Shown: piece by piece, positions 23,462-36,578 of the stretch | Numbering within the stretch: the stretch's first letter is position 1 | How the letters are laid out: each line of letters opens with the position of its first letter | Source: Gigantopelta aegis | Taxonomy: Eukaryota; Mollusca; Gastropoda; Neomphalida; Peltospiridae | Reading direction: 5' to 3' | Assembly: GCF_016097555.1 (NCBI RefSeq) | Contig: NC_054701.1 | Location: 61,389,648-61,453,647 of the forward strand | DNA length: 64,000 nt | Translations under genes and position numbers: made by a program | The notes under the pieces: model-generated | Seen by the model: the letters and a program-made list of their open reading frames with translations, nothing else | Databases searched by the model: none | What the model was told of the DNA's origin: nothing

Positions 23462-24403
23462 ATGATATGATACCAATTTCAGAGACAGCTGGATTTGACA
23501 AACGAGATGCTATGATTCAGCAGCTATTGTGTTTGAAGTGGTGCATTCCTGAGTATAATGAATGGAGTGCCCATTCTAATTTCATTCTCTGAACTGGCGA
23601 TATTATTTTAATGTATACACATCAGTGTAAGATATTGCTCGTCACGACAATCACTCAATATCTAACTACTGTAATATTGGCGTGATGTAGATCATTTGCT
23701 GACCCAATTCGTAGAAAACTAGTATGTAGTAGGATTCGACATCTGCTTACTTTTGCGTTGCGGCTTGTTTGCGGTTTGTTTTGTAATAAATAAAATACTA
23801 AACTAGCTTGCCTGTCATACCGTTTTTATTAAACTCGTGAACAGTGTTCACTCATTTCATAGAAATGGTATGACAGGCAAGCACATTGTTTATAATAACA
23901 TTTAATCTTTCTATTAAATGAAGTTATCAAAGTAACAACATATAATTATTTGCCAATTAAATTGTTTTATTGACTCTTAGTTATTGTAATAAATGCATAT
24001 TCTGATGCTTAAAATAACAAATTATTAGGGTTTGTGTGCTGTCAGTTGTGACGTTACATCACATTGTTATATAATTCCAATTTCTAAAAATGCCTTTGTT
24101 ATAAACCCTTAGAATGGTCAAATTCGTATCACGTGATGATAAAAACTGACCTTCATAGCACCATGAATCTCAGTTTAGCGCTATTTTTGACTTATAGCCG
24201 GAACTACTTTATGAATTATGTCAACAAAGGAATCCCCGAGGAATTTCCTTGAGATTCTATTTTTAGACATCAAACAGTAATCGTCTGCTGTCAAACTTCC
24301 AAGTGTCAGCGTTAGACATCGTAACATGTCAGATGTTCCTATATAATTTTTTGGAGATTTTAATTTAAACACGTCGTTTTCATCTTTGTTTGAAGAAAAT
24401 AAA
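23462..24403. other. 3' flank; no gene recognised
   Basis: 3' UTR or flank of the preceding gene, then AT-rich spacer. Contains the hairpin listed at 23806. Confidence 0.5.
23806..23882. repeat. Short hairpin with 16-bp perfect arms
   Basis: GCTTGCCTGTCATACC (23806-23821) pairs with GGTATGACAGGCAAGC (23867-23882) around a 45-base loop. A tiny fold-back element or RNA hairpin. Confidence 0.85.
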
Positions 24404-26125
24404 ATGGAGTTTGATGAGTAACTAGATAAACTTTTATCAGAAGTGGCAGAAACAATGGAGCAGCAGAATTTAGTAGTGCAATCAGAAGAAAAGTGTCGTT
24501 TGGGACGGTTTCCAGAAGTTACAGAAATGGAAATTAAAGCAATTGAAGAAAAACGCCAATCAACATCTACTAAACGAAACACAAAATGGGGCATGAATGT
24601 TTTTGAAGGTAATTATTTTTTTAATGAACCTAAAAAGACAACAATTTTTTTTTTTTTTTAAATAATTATAAATCCATTTTTTTTTAATGCAAATGTGATA
24701 TCGTGCAGCCCGCGATGTCGTGAGAAGAGTAGCTTGTGCATATAAAACAAAATGAAATCACTGACTAAACATTTTCAACAATACTTTTTCTTATTTTTAT
24801 AAATAACTAAAAATATAATATATTTACATGTCTAGGCACTAACTCCAGACCCACCCCCTTTCCCGCTAAAATGAAGATGTTTCTATATACATCCGTACTT
24901 GTTTTTCAGCATGGTGTGTCGAGAGTGGCATCCCCTGTCTAGATTTCACAACGGTAGAGGCGACAACACTGGCATCGTTACTGAGGTCGTTTTACGCGTC
25001 AACAGCACCACTGGTGACCGAAGGGAGAAAAAGGAGGCTGCCCGAGAAACAAGTCGGGGAATACCATAAAAACACTTCAATAAACATTAGAGGGGCTCTA
25101 AACAGGCATTTGCATGACAGGGATAGGAACATAGATATTGTGAAAGATAAAGAGTTTTAAAAAAACAAATGATTTACTGAACGGTAAACTGAAAGTCATG
25201 ATGGAATCCGGAACATCGCGTGCAACGAAACATAAACCAATAATTGGTAGTTCCGACTTAAATAAAATCAACAATTACCTTTGGAGCGACGAAACACCTG
25301 AAATATTGCAATTCCGCGTGTGGTACTTGATATCAATTCACTTCGTCACACGCGGCTTGGAATTCCACACCCAGCTGTCTAAAGAATCTGTTGTTTTTAA
25401 AAGATGACGAGGGCCTAGAGTACATTACTTTAAGTCACGAAACAAAACAGAAAAACAAACAGGGTGGCATCCATGATCACGATGGTCCAAATGATAAACG
25501 TTTATATAGCAAGCCTGATTACGCAAACATGTCCGGTAAATTCCGTGAAACAATATCTGTCTGACTGTGATCCCACAGCTAAAAATCTATTTTGCCGATC
25601 CAAAAAAGTGTATAATTCCAGTGGAATTTGGTATTTTACAAAAGCGATTCAAAAACAAAATTCAGTCAGTTCATGCCAACCATTCGCAGTAACGCGCATT
25701 CTAGTATGACGTACACAGCACATAGTTTGCGCGCCACTGCGATCCAATCTTTAAACGACTCGGGTTTTGAAACTAGGCATATCATGTACATGTCGGGCCA
25801 CAGGAACGAAGCTTTAATTCGAAGCTACAACAAAGAATGTGCGACTTTCCAAAAACGAAACATGAGCATGGCACTGTCAAATCTTACGAATACTTGTGTC
25901 GCACCACTTGAAATGACACACACGCCAAAACCATCTTATGTTGTCGCCGCTTCCACAAGTATAAGGCCAGTAAACACAGAAACTCGCGACACACCTGTTT
26001 CATCCATTTCCGGAAATCTTGAAACCACTTTCTCCATGTCAAGTCTATCAACATATGGAATTTTCACGTACTCAAAATTTGATAACTGTAATTTCAATGT
26101 CGTAATTGGTAAACCTGGACAGTAA
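24404..26125 (+). pseudogene. Crypton/KIAA1958-like tyrosine recombinase, decayed
   Basis: Two exons can be read. The first starts at ATG 24404 (MEFDE, then an in-frame TAA at 24419) and runs to donor GAAG|GTAATT at 24608. The second starts at 24910 after TGTTTTTCAG and joins in phase. It begins AWCVESGIPCLDFTTVEA and contains RGALNRHLHDRD, the usual Crypton-family core-binding segment. Further pieces in shifted frames carry HKPIIGSSDLNKI, HFVTRGLEFH and the C-terminal recombinase box HSLRATAIQSL, then MYMSGHRNEALIRSY, where HxxR, GH and Y are the expected active-site residues. There are several frame breaks, so no full protein can be made. KIAA1958/QRICH1/ZMYM-type host proteins descend from such recombinases. 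This copy may be an immobile host relic or a dead mobile element. Confidence 0.8.
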
Positions 26126-26149
26126 TAAAAAAAATGGCGCCCATGCACA

Positions 26150-26617
26150 GTTCGTAGTTAAATATTCATACACCAACAGCTTCACATATAAATTATACCA
26201 TACAAAATAGGTCGCTTCAGACATTTTTATTACAGGTTAAAAGTTATTGAAATTACTTACGTTATATGTTTATAGTGAATTCAAAATGTTTCTAGTTGGT
26301 GTTGACATTTAATGCAAAACATTAATATGAATTGTATTAATGATTGTAACATTGTCATTCTCTCATTCGGCTATTGACGGGAAAAGCCGAACCACCATAG
26401 AGATTCCGCTAATGTTGAGTATGAATTTCGTGTTAATAAAATAGTAAATAGTTGGGAAATAGAGTTCACTTTTTATTTCAAAGAGCTTTACATTAATGAC
26501 ATGGTTATGTGTTTGGAATTATAAGAATTGAACGTAAAATGTTTTGAGTTTCATGCTAGTATGAAACGCAAAACCGCTTCGTTAATAATAATAATAATAA
26601 TAATACTTTTTATTTAA

Positions 26618-26656
<39 letters not shown>

Positions 26657-26884
26657 TATTATTATAGTTATAATAATAAAGAACTATATAATACGCAAGG
26701 TCGTTTAATATTTCCTATCGTTGTGACTGCTTCTCTTTTGATTTGCCGACTTTCTTCTTTGTTCTTACCCGATTCCGCACTTCGTACAATATTGTGTACA
26801 AAGATAAATTCTATAATTTCAACGGCAGTGGTAGCCGCCTCTGATGTCTTTTTCTGTCCGCGGAGGTCATATATTTATACGACG
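26150..26884. repeat. (AAT)n array in otherwise unassigned DNA
   Basis: An AAT array lies at about 26587-26657. The rest of this stretch shows no gene. Confidence 0.6.
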
Positions 26885-27013
26885 TCAATGGCGTAGCCAG
26901 CATGGGCAGATTTCCCCCAGATTTATTTTATTTTTTCCCATGACACTGATATTTATTTTACAGGTCTGGGTTTCCCTTGGCGTTTTTTCCTCTCTGGCTA
27001 CGCCCCAGGACGT
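26885..27013. mobile_element. MITE of the GGGGCGTAG family
   Basis: Left TGGCGTAGCCAG and right CTGGCTACGCCCC are inverted copies, spanning about 125 bp without coding capacity. Confidence 0.6.
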
Positions 27014-27144
27014 TGTACTCAAATAGCATTAACTATGATGTTTTATTTCCAATAAGGTTTATAAAATTATTCAAAATTTGCAAAAAGTAAAAGGACCATT
27101 GAATAATTACTCGTCCGTGTTTTTTCACCAACTGTGTTGTTTAT

Positions 27145-27145
27145 A

Positions 27146-27184
<39 letters not shown>
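27145..27184. repeat. (TA)n microsatellite
   Basis: About 19 TA units. Confidence 0.95.
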
Positions 27185-27192
<8 letters not shown>

Positions 27193-27639
27193 GCTTTTTG
27201 TGATTATATTGCAAAAGCAATTATCACCCACCTGTGAAAGAAATCACAGTGTAATAATATTTCCGTACATCATATTGTGACGAATGGTTTCCAGTGACAA
27301 AGCTTCATATAAGGGCTAACGCGATTGGTCAACACATTGGTTTGACGTAATTCGATGGGACTAGTTTTCAATTCATAACCTTCCTGCACATGTACCTATT
27401 TTACAGTACCAATACTGTTATGTCGATATGAATCATACTTCATATACTTCATACTCCATATATCGCAAGATATCAAAACAGTTTTACCAGCATTATTAAA
27501 CAGTTATGCAGAGCATCAATATGCAGTTATTATCATATGTCTAAAACGGATTATCTTGATCACGTGCACGCAGACGATAAATCCCTTTCCACGGCAATGC
27601 CACTGACCTCAGCCGGCCCCAAATATGCCGAACTGACCC

Positions 27640-27965
27640 ACCAGTGTCCTATGCATTTCACCATACTATTCATTTCGTTAATAGAAGATACAATGTATTG
27701 CATACCACGTTAAGATACAGGTGTAGTGATTTAAAAGCAAACGTATATCGAGTTGGGCTTAGCACAGATTCCTCGTGTAGGTGTGGATATAATTTCGAAA
27801 ATGTTTTTTTTCTGTGAATGCATTTTATATGAGAGGCAAAGACGCACTCTGGGATTCATTGCAAAGATTTCAGCCAATTGATTTACAACTGGTTTTAAAT
27901 GGTAAAAACTGCTCTAAGTGAAGAAGACAATACATATTTGTTTTATGTACATAGGTATTAATGTA
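27640..27965 (+). mobile_element. LINE ORF2 C-terminal fragment
   Basis: Plus-strand reading includes LRYRCSDLKANVYRVGLS and SSCRCGYNFENV, then CECILYERQR after a frame change. This is the C-rich tail typical of Jockey/CR1-like LINE reverse transcriptase ORFs (L..G...L.A...R..L, C.CG, C..Y...R). No catalytic RT core remains here. Confidence 0.6.
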
Positions 27966-28518
27966 TGGATGTTTTAAATAGTATTTTTTGTTTAGCCATT
28001 ACGTAATCATTGCGATGTCTTATTTTGTGTTTTGTTTTAGCGAACCTGCTGTCACACATAGATAACTCTTTATTGAGTATTTTCTCTATTCCCTTTATTC
28101 TTTCTTTCTTTCCAATTCTCTTTCAATAATATTTACTTCTATTCATATTTAAATAGCAAAAGTATATTACTGGCGTGATATGTATGTAGTATGGAGAATG
28201 CCAAGTAAGTTGTATAACTTGTGCCTAATCCATTTATTAAAAAAAAAAAACCGAATAAAATATGTTTCAAACAATCAGTGTCATCAAACTTTAACATAAA
28301 AGTCTTCTGCAGTGGTAACTCTACCACGATTGATTAATTCCACTATTCTGCACCAATATATTTGGGAAAAAACAACCACTACTCACGATAGATGCAGCAG
28401 TCAAGTAATCAAAAACCGTTTCCGTGATCCCTTATGACATTGTTTGTGTTACAACTTTATTTACATCAATCGACACATTTTGGATAATATCAAATACTTT
28501 ATGAATGAAGAAAGGAAG
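27966..28518. other. No gene recognised
   Basis: AT-rich sequence between a LINE fragment and a SINE; possibly LINE 3' UTR in its first part. Confidence 0.4.
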
Positions 28519-28750
28519 GAAATGTATTGATCGAAGCTCTCAACACATTTTATTTACGGTTATACGGCGTCAAACATATGGTTAAGGACCACACAGATAT
28601 TGAGAGAGGAAATACGCTGTCGCCACTTAATGAGCTACTCTTTTCGATTAGCAGCAAGGGATATTTTATATGCACCATCCCACAGACAGGATAGCACATA
28701 CCACGGCCTTTGATATACCAGTCGTGGAGCACTGGCTGGAACGAGAAATA
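28519..28750 (-). mobile_element. SINE, head missing
   Basis: Tail and middle are conserved (CTCAACACATTTTATTTACG, ACCACGGCCTTTGATATACC). The sequence stops at GAACGAGAAATAG before the tRNA-like head. Confidence 0.85.
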
Positions 28751-28989
28751 GTAAAATAGTACTTTATGAAACGCACATACGTAGACAACATATTTGGGTT
28801 TCGTTTTTCTTTTCCATTTAGCTACTATGATGGGTCATTTGTAACTTCACGAAAATATACTTTCGATATGCTAATCAAATACATCAGCTGATGTATTCAT
28901 ACGTAGGTAAAATTAGGTCATGACGTAAAAAAAATTCAAACACACGCGCACGCACGCACGAACGAACGCACCAATATAATAGATGAAAG

Positions 28990-29308
28990 AAAGATGTTTT
29001 ATTTAACGACGCACTCAACACATTTTATTGACGGTTATATGGCGTCAGACATATGGTTAAGGACCACACATATATTGAGAGAGGAAACCCGCTGTCGCCA
29101 CTTCATGGGCTACTCTTTTCGATTAGCAGCAAGGGATCTTTTATATGCACCATCCCACAGACAGGGTAGTACATACCACGGCCTTTGATATACCAGTCGT
29201 GGTGCACTGCCTGGAACGAGAAATAGCCCAATGGGCTCACCAATGGGAATTGATCCCAGACCGACCGCGCATCGAGCGAGTGCTTTACCACTGGGCTACG
29301 TCCCGCCC
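28990..29308 (-). mobile_element. SINE, full length
   Basis: tRNA-like head at 29245-29308 on the minus strand (TAGCCCAGTGGTAAAGCACT, GGGATCAATTCCC). Near-matching flanks TAATAGATGAAAG (28976) and TAATGGATGAAAAG (29312) look like an aged target duplication. Confidence 0.85.
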
Positions 29309-29312
29309 CCTA

Positions 29313-30135
29313 ATGGATGAAAAGGGTCGATGTTTAAACTATGAAGCACTTAGAATTAAATTTCAAACACGATCAAACCTTTTAGAATATGCATCTTTAA
29401 TAAAAACAGTTAAAACCTTTACACATGAGAAAAAGTCAATTATAAAAAAAAAAATATATCAGGTAATAATCATCAATCCTATATTCCTTTTAAAATAGGG
29501 TTGTTTATTAAAACTTCAAAATGACGTAAATAAATGTACAATATTTTAAATTAATCAACAATTGTGCCAACTTCCCAACGGGAATGTTCAAATTTAGGTT
29601 AATTGTTATTGCCCCAAGAGTGGAAAACAATTTATAATTTACAATTTCTGTGTATAAAAGACCCAACTTTACTATGGTTTTAATATCTTACATCGGACAT
29701 CAAATAATAAAAACAAACACTTTTCTTTATAAAATCAAATAATATATAGAATCAAATATATGTGAGGAGTTGCCATACACAGCCAGAAGCATTGGAACAT
29801 TTGTTCTATGACTGTTCTGAAGTGCTAGTTATATGGAAAGACATTGAACTGTCGTACTAGGACCTATGTGAACATACACAATTTGATAAACAAATAGTAA
29901 CGTTTAGAATTTTAAACAGCAAAAAAAAGTATAATGGTATTTTCTAATTGTCTCATTATTAATGTTGAATATTATATATACAGAAATATAATGCAGAAAC
30001 AGAAACCTAACATATATGCTCTTATAAACATTATAAAAGATGGAATACAAATTGAAACATACATATACTTTACAAAAATTGTCGTTTTAAAGAATATGAA
30101 GAAAATTGGGCATCTTGGTAAATATTCCTGAAAAC
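29313..30135 (+). mobile_element. L1/Tx1-like LINE ORF2 C-terminus, broken
   Basis: Plus-strand pieces in several frames: ALRIKFQTRSNLLEYASLIK, then QPEALEHLFYDCSEVLVIWK, then TFRILNSKKKYN and IINVEYYIYRNIMQKQKPN. The order and the HLFYDC....W zinc-like motif match the C-terminal region of L1/Tx1-type ORF2. Multiple stops and frame changes; no 5' part. Confidence 0.65.
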
Positions 30136-30941
<806 letters not shown>

Positions 30942-31261
30942 CTATGTTAATCGGCAATTGTCGAGGCTCTGGTTGACGATACATCGGCTATTCAACGTCG
31001 TACTATGGTACATAAAACACTAAAGAAGTCCATGTCCATCAGAACGATCTTATAAAAGTCAAATGAGATTCATAAAGTTCTTCATGCTGTGTAGTGTACC
31101 CAGCACTTCCCTTGTTGCTAGTACACACGGGTTCATACTACTGCCCAGCTCTGTCGTATACAATTATGATATATATAACTGGCATGGTTAGTTAAATATT
31201 GCAAATGGTTACCGCTAATATATAAATGCATGTTGTCGGCGAGAGAATGTCTAGTCAGTTA
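30942..31261. other. No gene recognised
   Basis: Unassigned flank of the duplicated locus. Confidence 0.4.
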
Positions 31262-31345
31262 CACCTACCTTAAACTCCCTCTAGGTGGGAGCGGTACTGG
31301 GATGCGAACCCAGTACGGTGACTTAACCACTACACTACCAAGGGT
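31262..31345 (-). mobile_element. SINE tRNA-like head
   Basis: Minus strand shows TTGGTAGTGTAGTGGTTAAG and CTGGGTTCGCATCCCAG as A- and B-box-like elements. The same head lies at 46618-46684 at the equivalent position of the duplicated locus, so it predates the duplication. Confidence 0.7.
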
Positions 31346-31693
31346 TGTAAGATATGTTGCATTAATATTAATTATTTATGTACAAATGAATTATTGATCA
31401 CAGATCATTGCATGCAGCCTTCGAGCTACCATGCTCATTTATTTAACGTCAACCACCTACCTGTGAAGCAAATACTACAAAACGCATCTCATTTGTTATC
31501 CTAAACATTATGCATACTACAAAGCATATCTCCTTAGTTGTCAAGCAGCAGTGAAGGAAATGCTACAAAGCGTATTCAGAGTTATCGTAAACGTCAACGT
31601 CTGTGAAGCAAATACTACAAAGTGTATCTCCAGTGTTATTTTAAACGTCAAGTAGCTGTGAAGCAAATACTACGTAGTATCTGTCCGTAGTTA

Positions 31694-32068
31694 TCAATCG
31701 TAAGTTCCGGTATATGAATCCAGGGAATTATCGCTCTCTTGGAAGCCCTTTAGAGCCACAATAGTTGGAATGGAAGAGAGTTCATCATCTTCTCTACAAA
31801 ACTGTTCCACACGGTCACTTTGGTCACCGATGGCAACCAGCTCATTAATGCGATTCAGCTGAGGGAAACTTTTTACAAACGTCTCATTCCCACCGTCGAT
31901 TTCCTTGACTTGTGTATCGGTGGCGTGTATTGGCTGATCTCTGCCAGCTGCTTCATTGAGGGATGTATCAGGGTTATGCATTGGCTCTCTTCTGATTTTA
32001 GGCTGCGGGAGGGGTGGTCCACTGCTGATCATATAAGTCTGATCCTCATCATCAATAAGTGGTTCTCG
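31694..32068 (-). CDS. Receptor copy A, terminal cytoplasmic exon
   Basis: Acceptor TGTTTTGTTTCCAG, phase 0, then 124 codons and TGA... the frame closes right after SYTGTYD. It begins REPLIDDEDQTYMISSG, is acidic and Ser/Pro-rich, and ends with a block almost invariant between copies (VEQFCREDDELSSIPTIVAL, then KGFQESDNSLDSYTG). Tyrosines near both ends could be phosphorylation sites. No enzyme domain. Homologous to 47042-47416. As the tail of a single-pass membrane protein it probably binds adaptors; this is inference. Confidence 0.7.
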   Translation of the reverse strand, partial: REPLIDDEDQTYMISSGPPLPQPKIRREPMHNPDTSLNEAAGRDQPIHATDTQVKEIDGGNETFVKSFPQLNRINELVAIGDQSDRVEQFCREDDELSSIPTIVALKGFQESDNSLDSYTGTYD

Positions 32069-32154
32069 CTGGAAACAAAACACATTGATAGCTGATTGTT
32101 ATGATTATCGTAATTATGATTATGATGAAGATTTACTTCTATATGATGTACTAC

Positions 32155-32235
32155 AACTACTGCTGCTGTTACTATTGCTACTACTACTACTGCTACTGTT
32201 GTTGCTGCTGTTGTTTTTACTGATATCGCTGCTGC
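32155..32235. repeat. (CTG/CTA)n trinucleotide array, copy A
   Basis: Intronic. The equivalent array in copy B (47501-47593 and 49036-49090) was split by a later insertion. Confidence 0.85.
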
Positions 32236-32439
32236 TGTATCCGTATGGTATGAAAAATCAGGAGTGCATGTTTCACAAATTGTATGTAACACATGCTTCG
32301 GCCTTTGATATACCAATTGTGGAATCCTAGTAAAGCTTATTGCGTTAAATTTACATGACATGGGTGACCTAGTGTTGTTATATTTAAGTCTATTACATTT
32401 ACATTCCGAAACATCAAGTTATAAACTGGGATGGGATAA

Positions 32440-32528
32440 AACTGTCAGAGAATGGGTCCACTGAGGTGATTCGATCCTATGCAAACACCCCAGGCGAGCG
32501 CTCTACTGACTGAGCTAGGTCCCGCCCC
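32440..32528 (-). mobile_element. SINE tRNA-like head fragment
   Basis: Minus strand: GGGACCTAGCTCAGTCAGTA and AGGATCGAATCACC. Shared with copy B at 49355-49460, so inserted before the duplication. Confidence 0.7.
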
Positions 32529-32765
32529 TTGGTGATGGTGAATGCTAATTTTGAAAGTTATCATTTACGATATCAAATGTGGTATCTAACTCTATTTTCT
32601 GCTGGGATCAAATGCTGCCCACTGTTATGTCTTCCTGGAGCACTACTAGCGGGACTTGCTGCCTAATGAAAACGTCTTATTCCAATCCGAAATTAAATCA
32701 GTTAAAACTGTTATACTAGTTATCGAAATAATTGACAGCCACCGAAACTGTATACATGTTTTGCC

Positions 32766-32937
32766 AATAATACGAGATAGGGGAGGTATCTCTTTACAGT
32801 AACAAGCACACAGTTAAAATATTATCGAAATATTTATGAACTCTACCTACCTCATCAGCTAGTGGAGGTATCTCTTTGCAACAACAAGCTAGGTTAAAAT
32901 AGTTTGAACACAGAGTTGTATGTGCATCATCAGCTAG

Positions 32938-33011
<74 letters not shown>

Positions 33012-33060
33012 ATTATCTTTGCAACATCAAGGAAACAGTTAAAATAAGACAATACTGAGG
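32766..33060 (-). repeat. Degenerate tandem intron units, copy A
   Basis: Three related stretches contain versions of CTTGTTGTTGCAAAGAGATA on the minus strand, at about 32785, 32870 and 33020. The middle one is bordered by TTAACCTAG and GATGAG|GTAGGT and is open in one frame (CCCKEIPPLADE), so it could be a micro-exon. A TA array (32938-33012) interrupts the set. Confidence 0.5.
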
Positions 33061-33072
33061 AGTTCTACGTAC

Positions 33073-33592
33073 CGCACCATCGTGCTCGTTAACTTTGTTT
33101 CTCGACTTCCGGGGATTCCTAAAGAACATCACGCAAGCCACAATGACGAGCGCCAGACACACAGACGATACGCCCAAAATAACGTGAGTCACCAAGGCAT
33201 CTTCACACGTGTCATCTTTGAAGTCGTTTATTATTCGTCTGGTACCAGGTGGGCAACTTTTAACACACTGATGGTTGTAGATCTGCCACCCGGCCGTCTT
33301 GCAGTCGTCACCGGAGATGCACACGCTGTTGTTAGCTACTTCTGAATAGGGGCACTCCACGCAGCACTGGTCAACAAAAGCATCCGGGTCAAATATAGGA
33401 TGAGATGGTGGACACTTATCTATGCATGTCCCGTTGAATGCTATTTTTCCTGACTTGTCGATGCATATAGTGCTATTGATCATTGCACATGTGTCAAATG
33501 GACATTTTGCGTAACACATTCCCATATAACACATCGGTTTCGGGGTCAAGCAATCAGTTGTTTGGCAATTTAAAGACATCATATTTGCAGAA
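33073..33592 (-). CDS. Receptor copy A, cysteine-rich plus transmembrane exon
   Basis: Acceptor TCACTTTACAG at 33593-33594, donor GGTGCG|GTACGT. Codes a cysteine-rich ectodomain (CLTPKPMCYMGMCYAKCPFD, NGTCIDKCPPSHP, DQCCVECPYSE, NHQCVKSCPPGTRR) resembling furin-like or growth-factor-receptor cysteine modules. A membrane span follows (VILGVSSVCLALVIVACVMF) with a basic stop-transfer RNPRKSRNK, so type I topology. Compared with copy B it lacks five residues including one cysteine (after NSTICI), which may unpair a disulfide. It enters in phase 2, whereas copy B enters in phase 1. Confidence 0.8.
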
Positions 33593-33599
33593 CTGTAAA

Positions 33600-34471
33600 G
33601 TGAAAAAAAGTTTCTTTTGGCATTATTAATGCTATAAATATCCTTGTGCATATTGGTGAATATTTGGCGTATAAATACATTCAGTAAAGATTTAGATATA
33701 TACTGTATGTTAATAAACCATACCATCAATTTATTAAAATATTGGTATGCACGCTTTTTAAAGTAGATAATATATAAATATATATAAAATCTATTTCCAC
33801 TGTGTTATCAAAAATAACGCATGATGTTCTCACCAATGGGTGTGTAAGAAATGCCAAAAGCGCTTTAAATGAGCCTCTATGTATATGTATATGAATATTT
33901 ATTTATTTATTTATTTATTTATCATATAATATCTTACATTTTCAGTGCAATCAAAGTATGTGATATTTTTCAGATCACATACTTTAAGAATTTGATAACT
34001 TTGCAAATTAGACGTAAATTAATCGAGGTCACGGCACTAGATTTATTGACATTTAAGCAAACGTACTAGGGTGACACGCCATAATTGACGTACGGTATGC
34101 ATTCATAGTCATCAAATAAAAACATTTCAATAGCAATTTTACACTGAAAGCTGTCCAGCGTTCAGAAAACCAAAAACGTTACGCCCTAGTTTATTTTGAT
34201 GTAAGGACATCCAAAATGACGTCATTCAAATTTGACGTCATTTCCATTAAAAAAAAAGACACCGCGCCACATATCCTTACGTCATTTGAATATCTAGTAA
34301 TGGCGGACTGGAATTAAAGTTGCGTGTACAGTTTACAAAACCACGTTGTATTAAGCTTGAGATTATATGATAAAGAGATTATTACCCTCGTGTGTTTCGG
34401 TATCGTCACTATACAATTTTTATTCCTAATATATCATATAATTGACGATACCGAAAAACACTGGTAATACC
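33600..34471. other. Intron or upstream DNA of copy A; no gene recognised
   Basis: Homology to copy B ends near 33765. CRE-like TGACGTCA motifs occur near 34217-34240 in a loosely inverted arrangement with ATCCTTACGTCATTTG. Confidence 0.4.
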
Positions 34472-34588
<117 letters not shown>

Positions 34589-35793
34589 CTGTTGGGTATT
34601 AAGAGTGTCAACAAGGATTCCGGGTGGTTGCACCCTGAAATCATTTGGAGACCTGTGTTTTGTTTCGAACGGGAGACAACTCATAGCGCCTTGTTATTTT
34701 GCGTGTTTTAAACGTTTGCGATTATGTTGTAATCGTATCGGGAAAACAAAATTGAACACCCGCAGCCGAACAAAAATATTTGTCGTGTTGTGCTTGTAGA
34801 ACCTGCAGAAAAGCATGCCGAGTTATTACTTAAAGTATGTTTCCCAATCCCGGGAAATTTTTACCTTTTTTCTTATTAATAACATTAAAAAGGTTCCTGT
34901 GTCATATCCCCCCCCCCCCCCCCCCCCCAATACAAAATCCTGCCCACGTCACTGATAATTAGCCCAAGTTCTAACACGGTAACTGATTACGCAATGCTAT
35001 ATTCTAGCATTAGATTTTAATACGCGAATTTTTTTTTTTGCCAAACGTGCTCAAGAAATCTTCAAATAAACAGTAAAAATAAATTGACCGAATTGTGGTA
35101 TTTCCACTCATTATGAATTTAATCAGTGAGGCGTGTTCGAGAAAATTGCGTCGGTCTCATACGCAGTTTGTATTTTCGTACAACCAGTCGAGCAAGTTAC
35201 GTAACATTTCATACACTCCGGCAAATTCTGTATTTTCCCGCAAATCCTGTATTTTCCCGAAAATGAGACGGTGTACTTGTGGTAGGCATTGGCTATTAAC
35301 CAATCAAAACGCATGAAATTTATCTAAAAGGTAATAAATGTGTATATATCATAATGTGTGTTTCAGGTTTCATCCTTGATAGGTAGGTTGCAACTTGTTT
35401 CTCTCTTTTTTAAATCGAATCGAACCTAAACACCTTAATCGGCCAAGGTGTTCCAATCTAGTTCGCTGATTGCAACAAATCAGGGATCATGTTTATGTTT
35501 TTGTTTTGTTTGCTTCAAAACATTTCAGGGTCGCTACATAAAATTAGGGTAGGTCGGGAAACTGGAAACAAATTTGCTTTAGGCCTAAGAAATATGACAC
35601 ATACACACATACACACGTATACACAATTACACACAAAGGTGGGAGCCCGTACGCCCGCCTGATGTGCGATAGGTCACTAGATCGACCGCCCTCGACGTAC
35701 TCCGTTAAAGGTGTTAGCCCCACATTAACCACACCCGATACGACTCAACCAGTGCCCTACGGCTAGTACATACTGTAACGCACACCCACCCCG

Positions 35794-35796
<3 letters not shown>
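34589..35796. other. No gene recognised
   Basis: Contains a C-tract at 34909-34928 and a local direct repeat of TGTATTTTCCCG near 35230-35260. No supported exon. Confidence 0.45.

Positions 35797-35880
<84 letters not shown>
35797..35880. repeat. (TC)n microsatellite
   Basis: About 42 TC units. Confidence 0.95.
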
Positions 35881-35883
<3 letters not shown>

Positions 35884-36327
35884 GACGGTGAAAACAACCA
35901 TCGATGGGAAAATATGTTAAAAACAAATTCATTGATCAAAAGGGAGGGTTCGACCCCCGAAACTCACTTCCTGCTAGATCGAGTACTCGGCAGAGAAAAA
36001 CAAAATGTCCGTCTAGCTTTCTTACAGTCAGCTTACTCGGGCTAACCTCCTACATACGCGCATGAAAGCATATTTTCTGTTATTTCCCCCGCATACACGA
36101 CAGCATATAGCCCGTCACGGCCTTTGTAAAACTCTTTGGTAATACCCCACCCCCATCGTGATCGAACACGCGTTCTTCTGTAATCAATTGTAACCGTCAA
36201 TATTATTCACGTCCATTCCCCAGCCACGCAAAAAAACCCACAACATACAAGAAAGAAAAATGTACGAAACGTCTACTTGATTATTCATATTTTATAACTA
36301 TTTTGTAATATATATCTGATACATATA
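35881..36327. other. No gene recognised
   Basis: Unassigned sequence upstream of a MITE and the first duplicated block shared with 56.6 kb. Confidence 0.4.
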
Positions 36328-36511
36328 CAGGGGCGTAGGAAGGTGCGAAAAGGTGTGTGTGTGTGGGGGGGGGGGGGATGGGGGAGCACACACATACATA
36401 GGGCCTATATATAAATACAAGTAGAAATGTATTTTAACAAGAACATCGCTACTGCTGCTACAAAGTGGGGGCACATCCCCCTCCCCCTCTCGCTTCCTAC
36501 GCCAGTGATAT
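36328..36511. mobile_element. MITE of the GGGGCGTAG family, copy A side
   Basis: Ends AGGGGCGTAGGAAGGTG and CGCTTCCTACGCCAGTG, with ATATAC on both sides as a possible target repeat. The same insertion is present at 56636-56793, so it predates the duplication. Confidence 0.65.
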
Positions 36512-36578
36512 ACTTCAAATACGGGGGGGGGGGGGGGGACCAAACAAATATTATAAACCGTTTTGTTTTTGTACTTAC

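Noticed and set aside
34192-34292. CRE-like TGACGTCA cluster as a promoter
   Set aside because: No supported first exon follows on either strand, and such motifs also occur near 2306-2345 without a gene.
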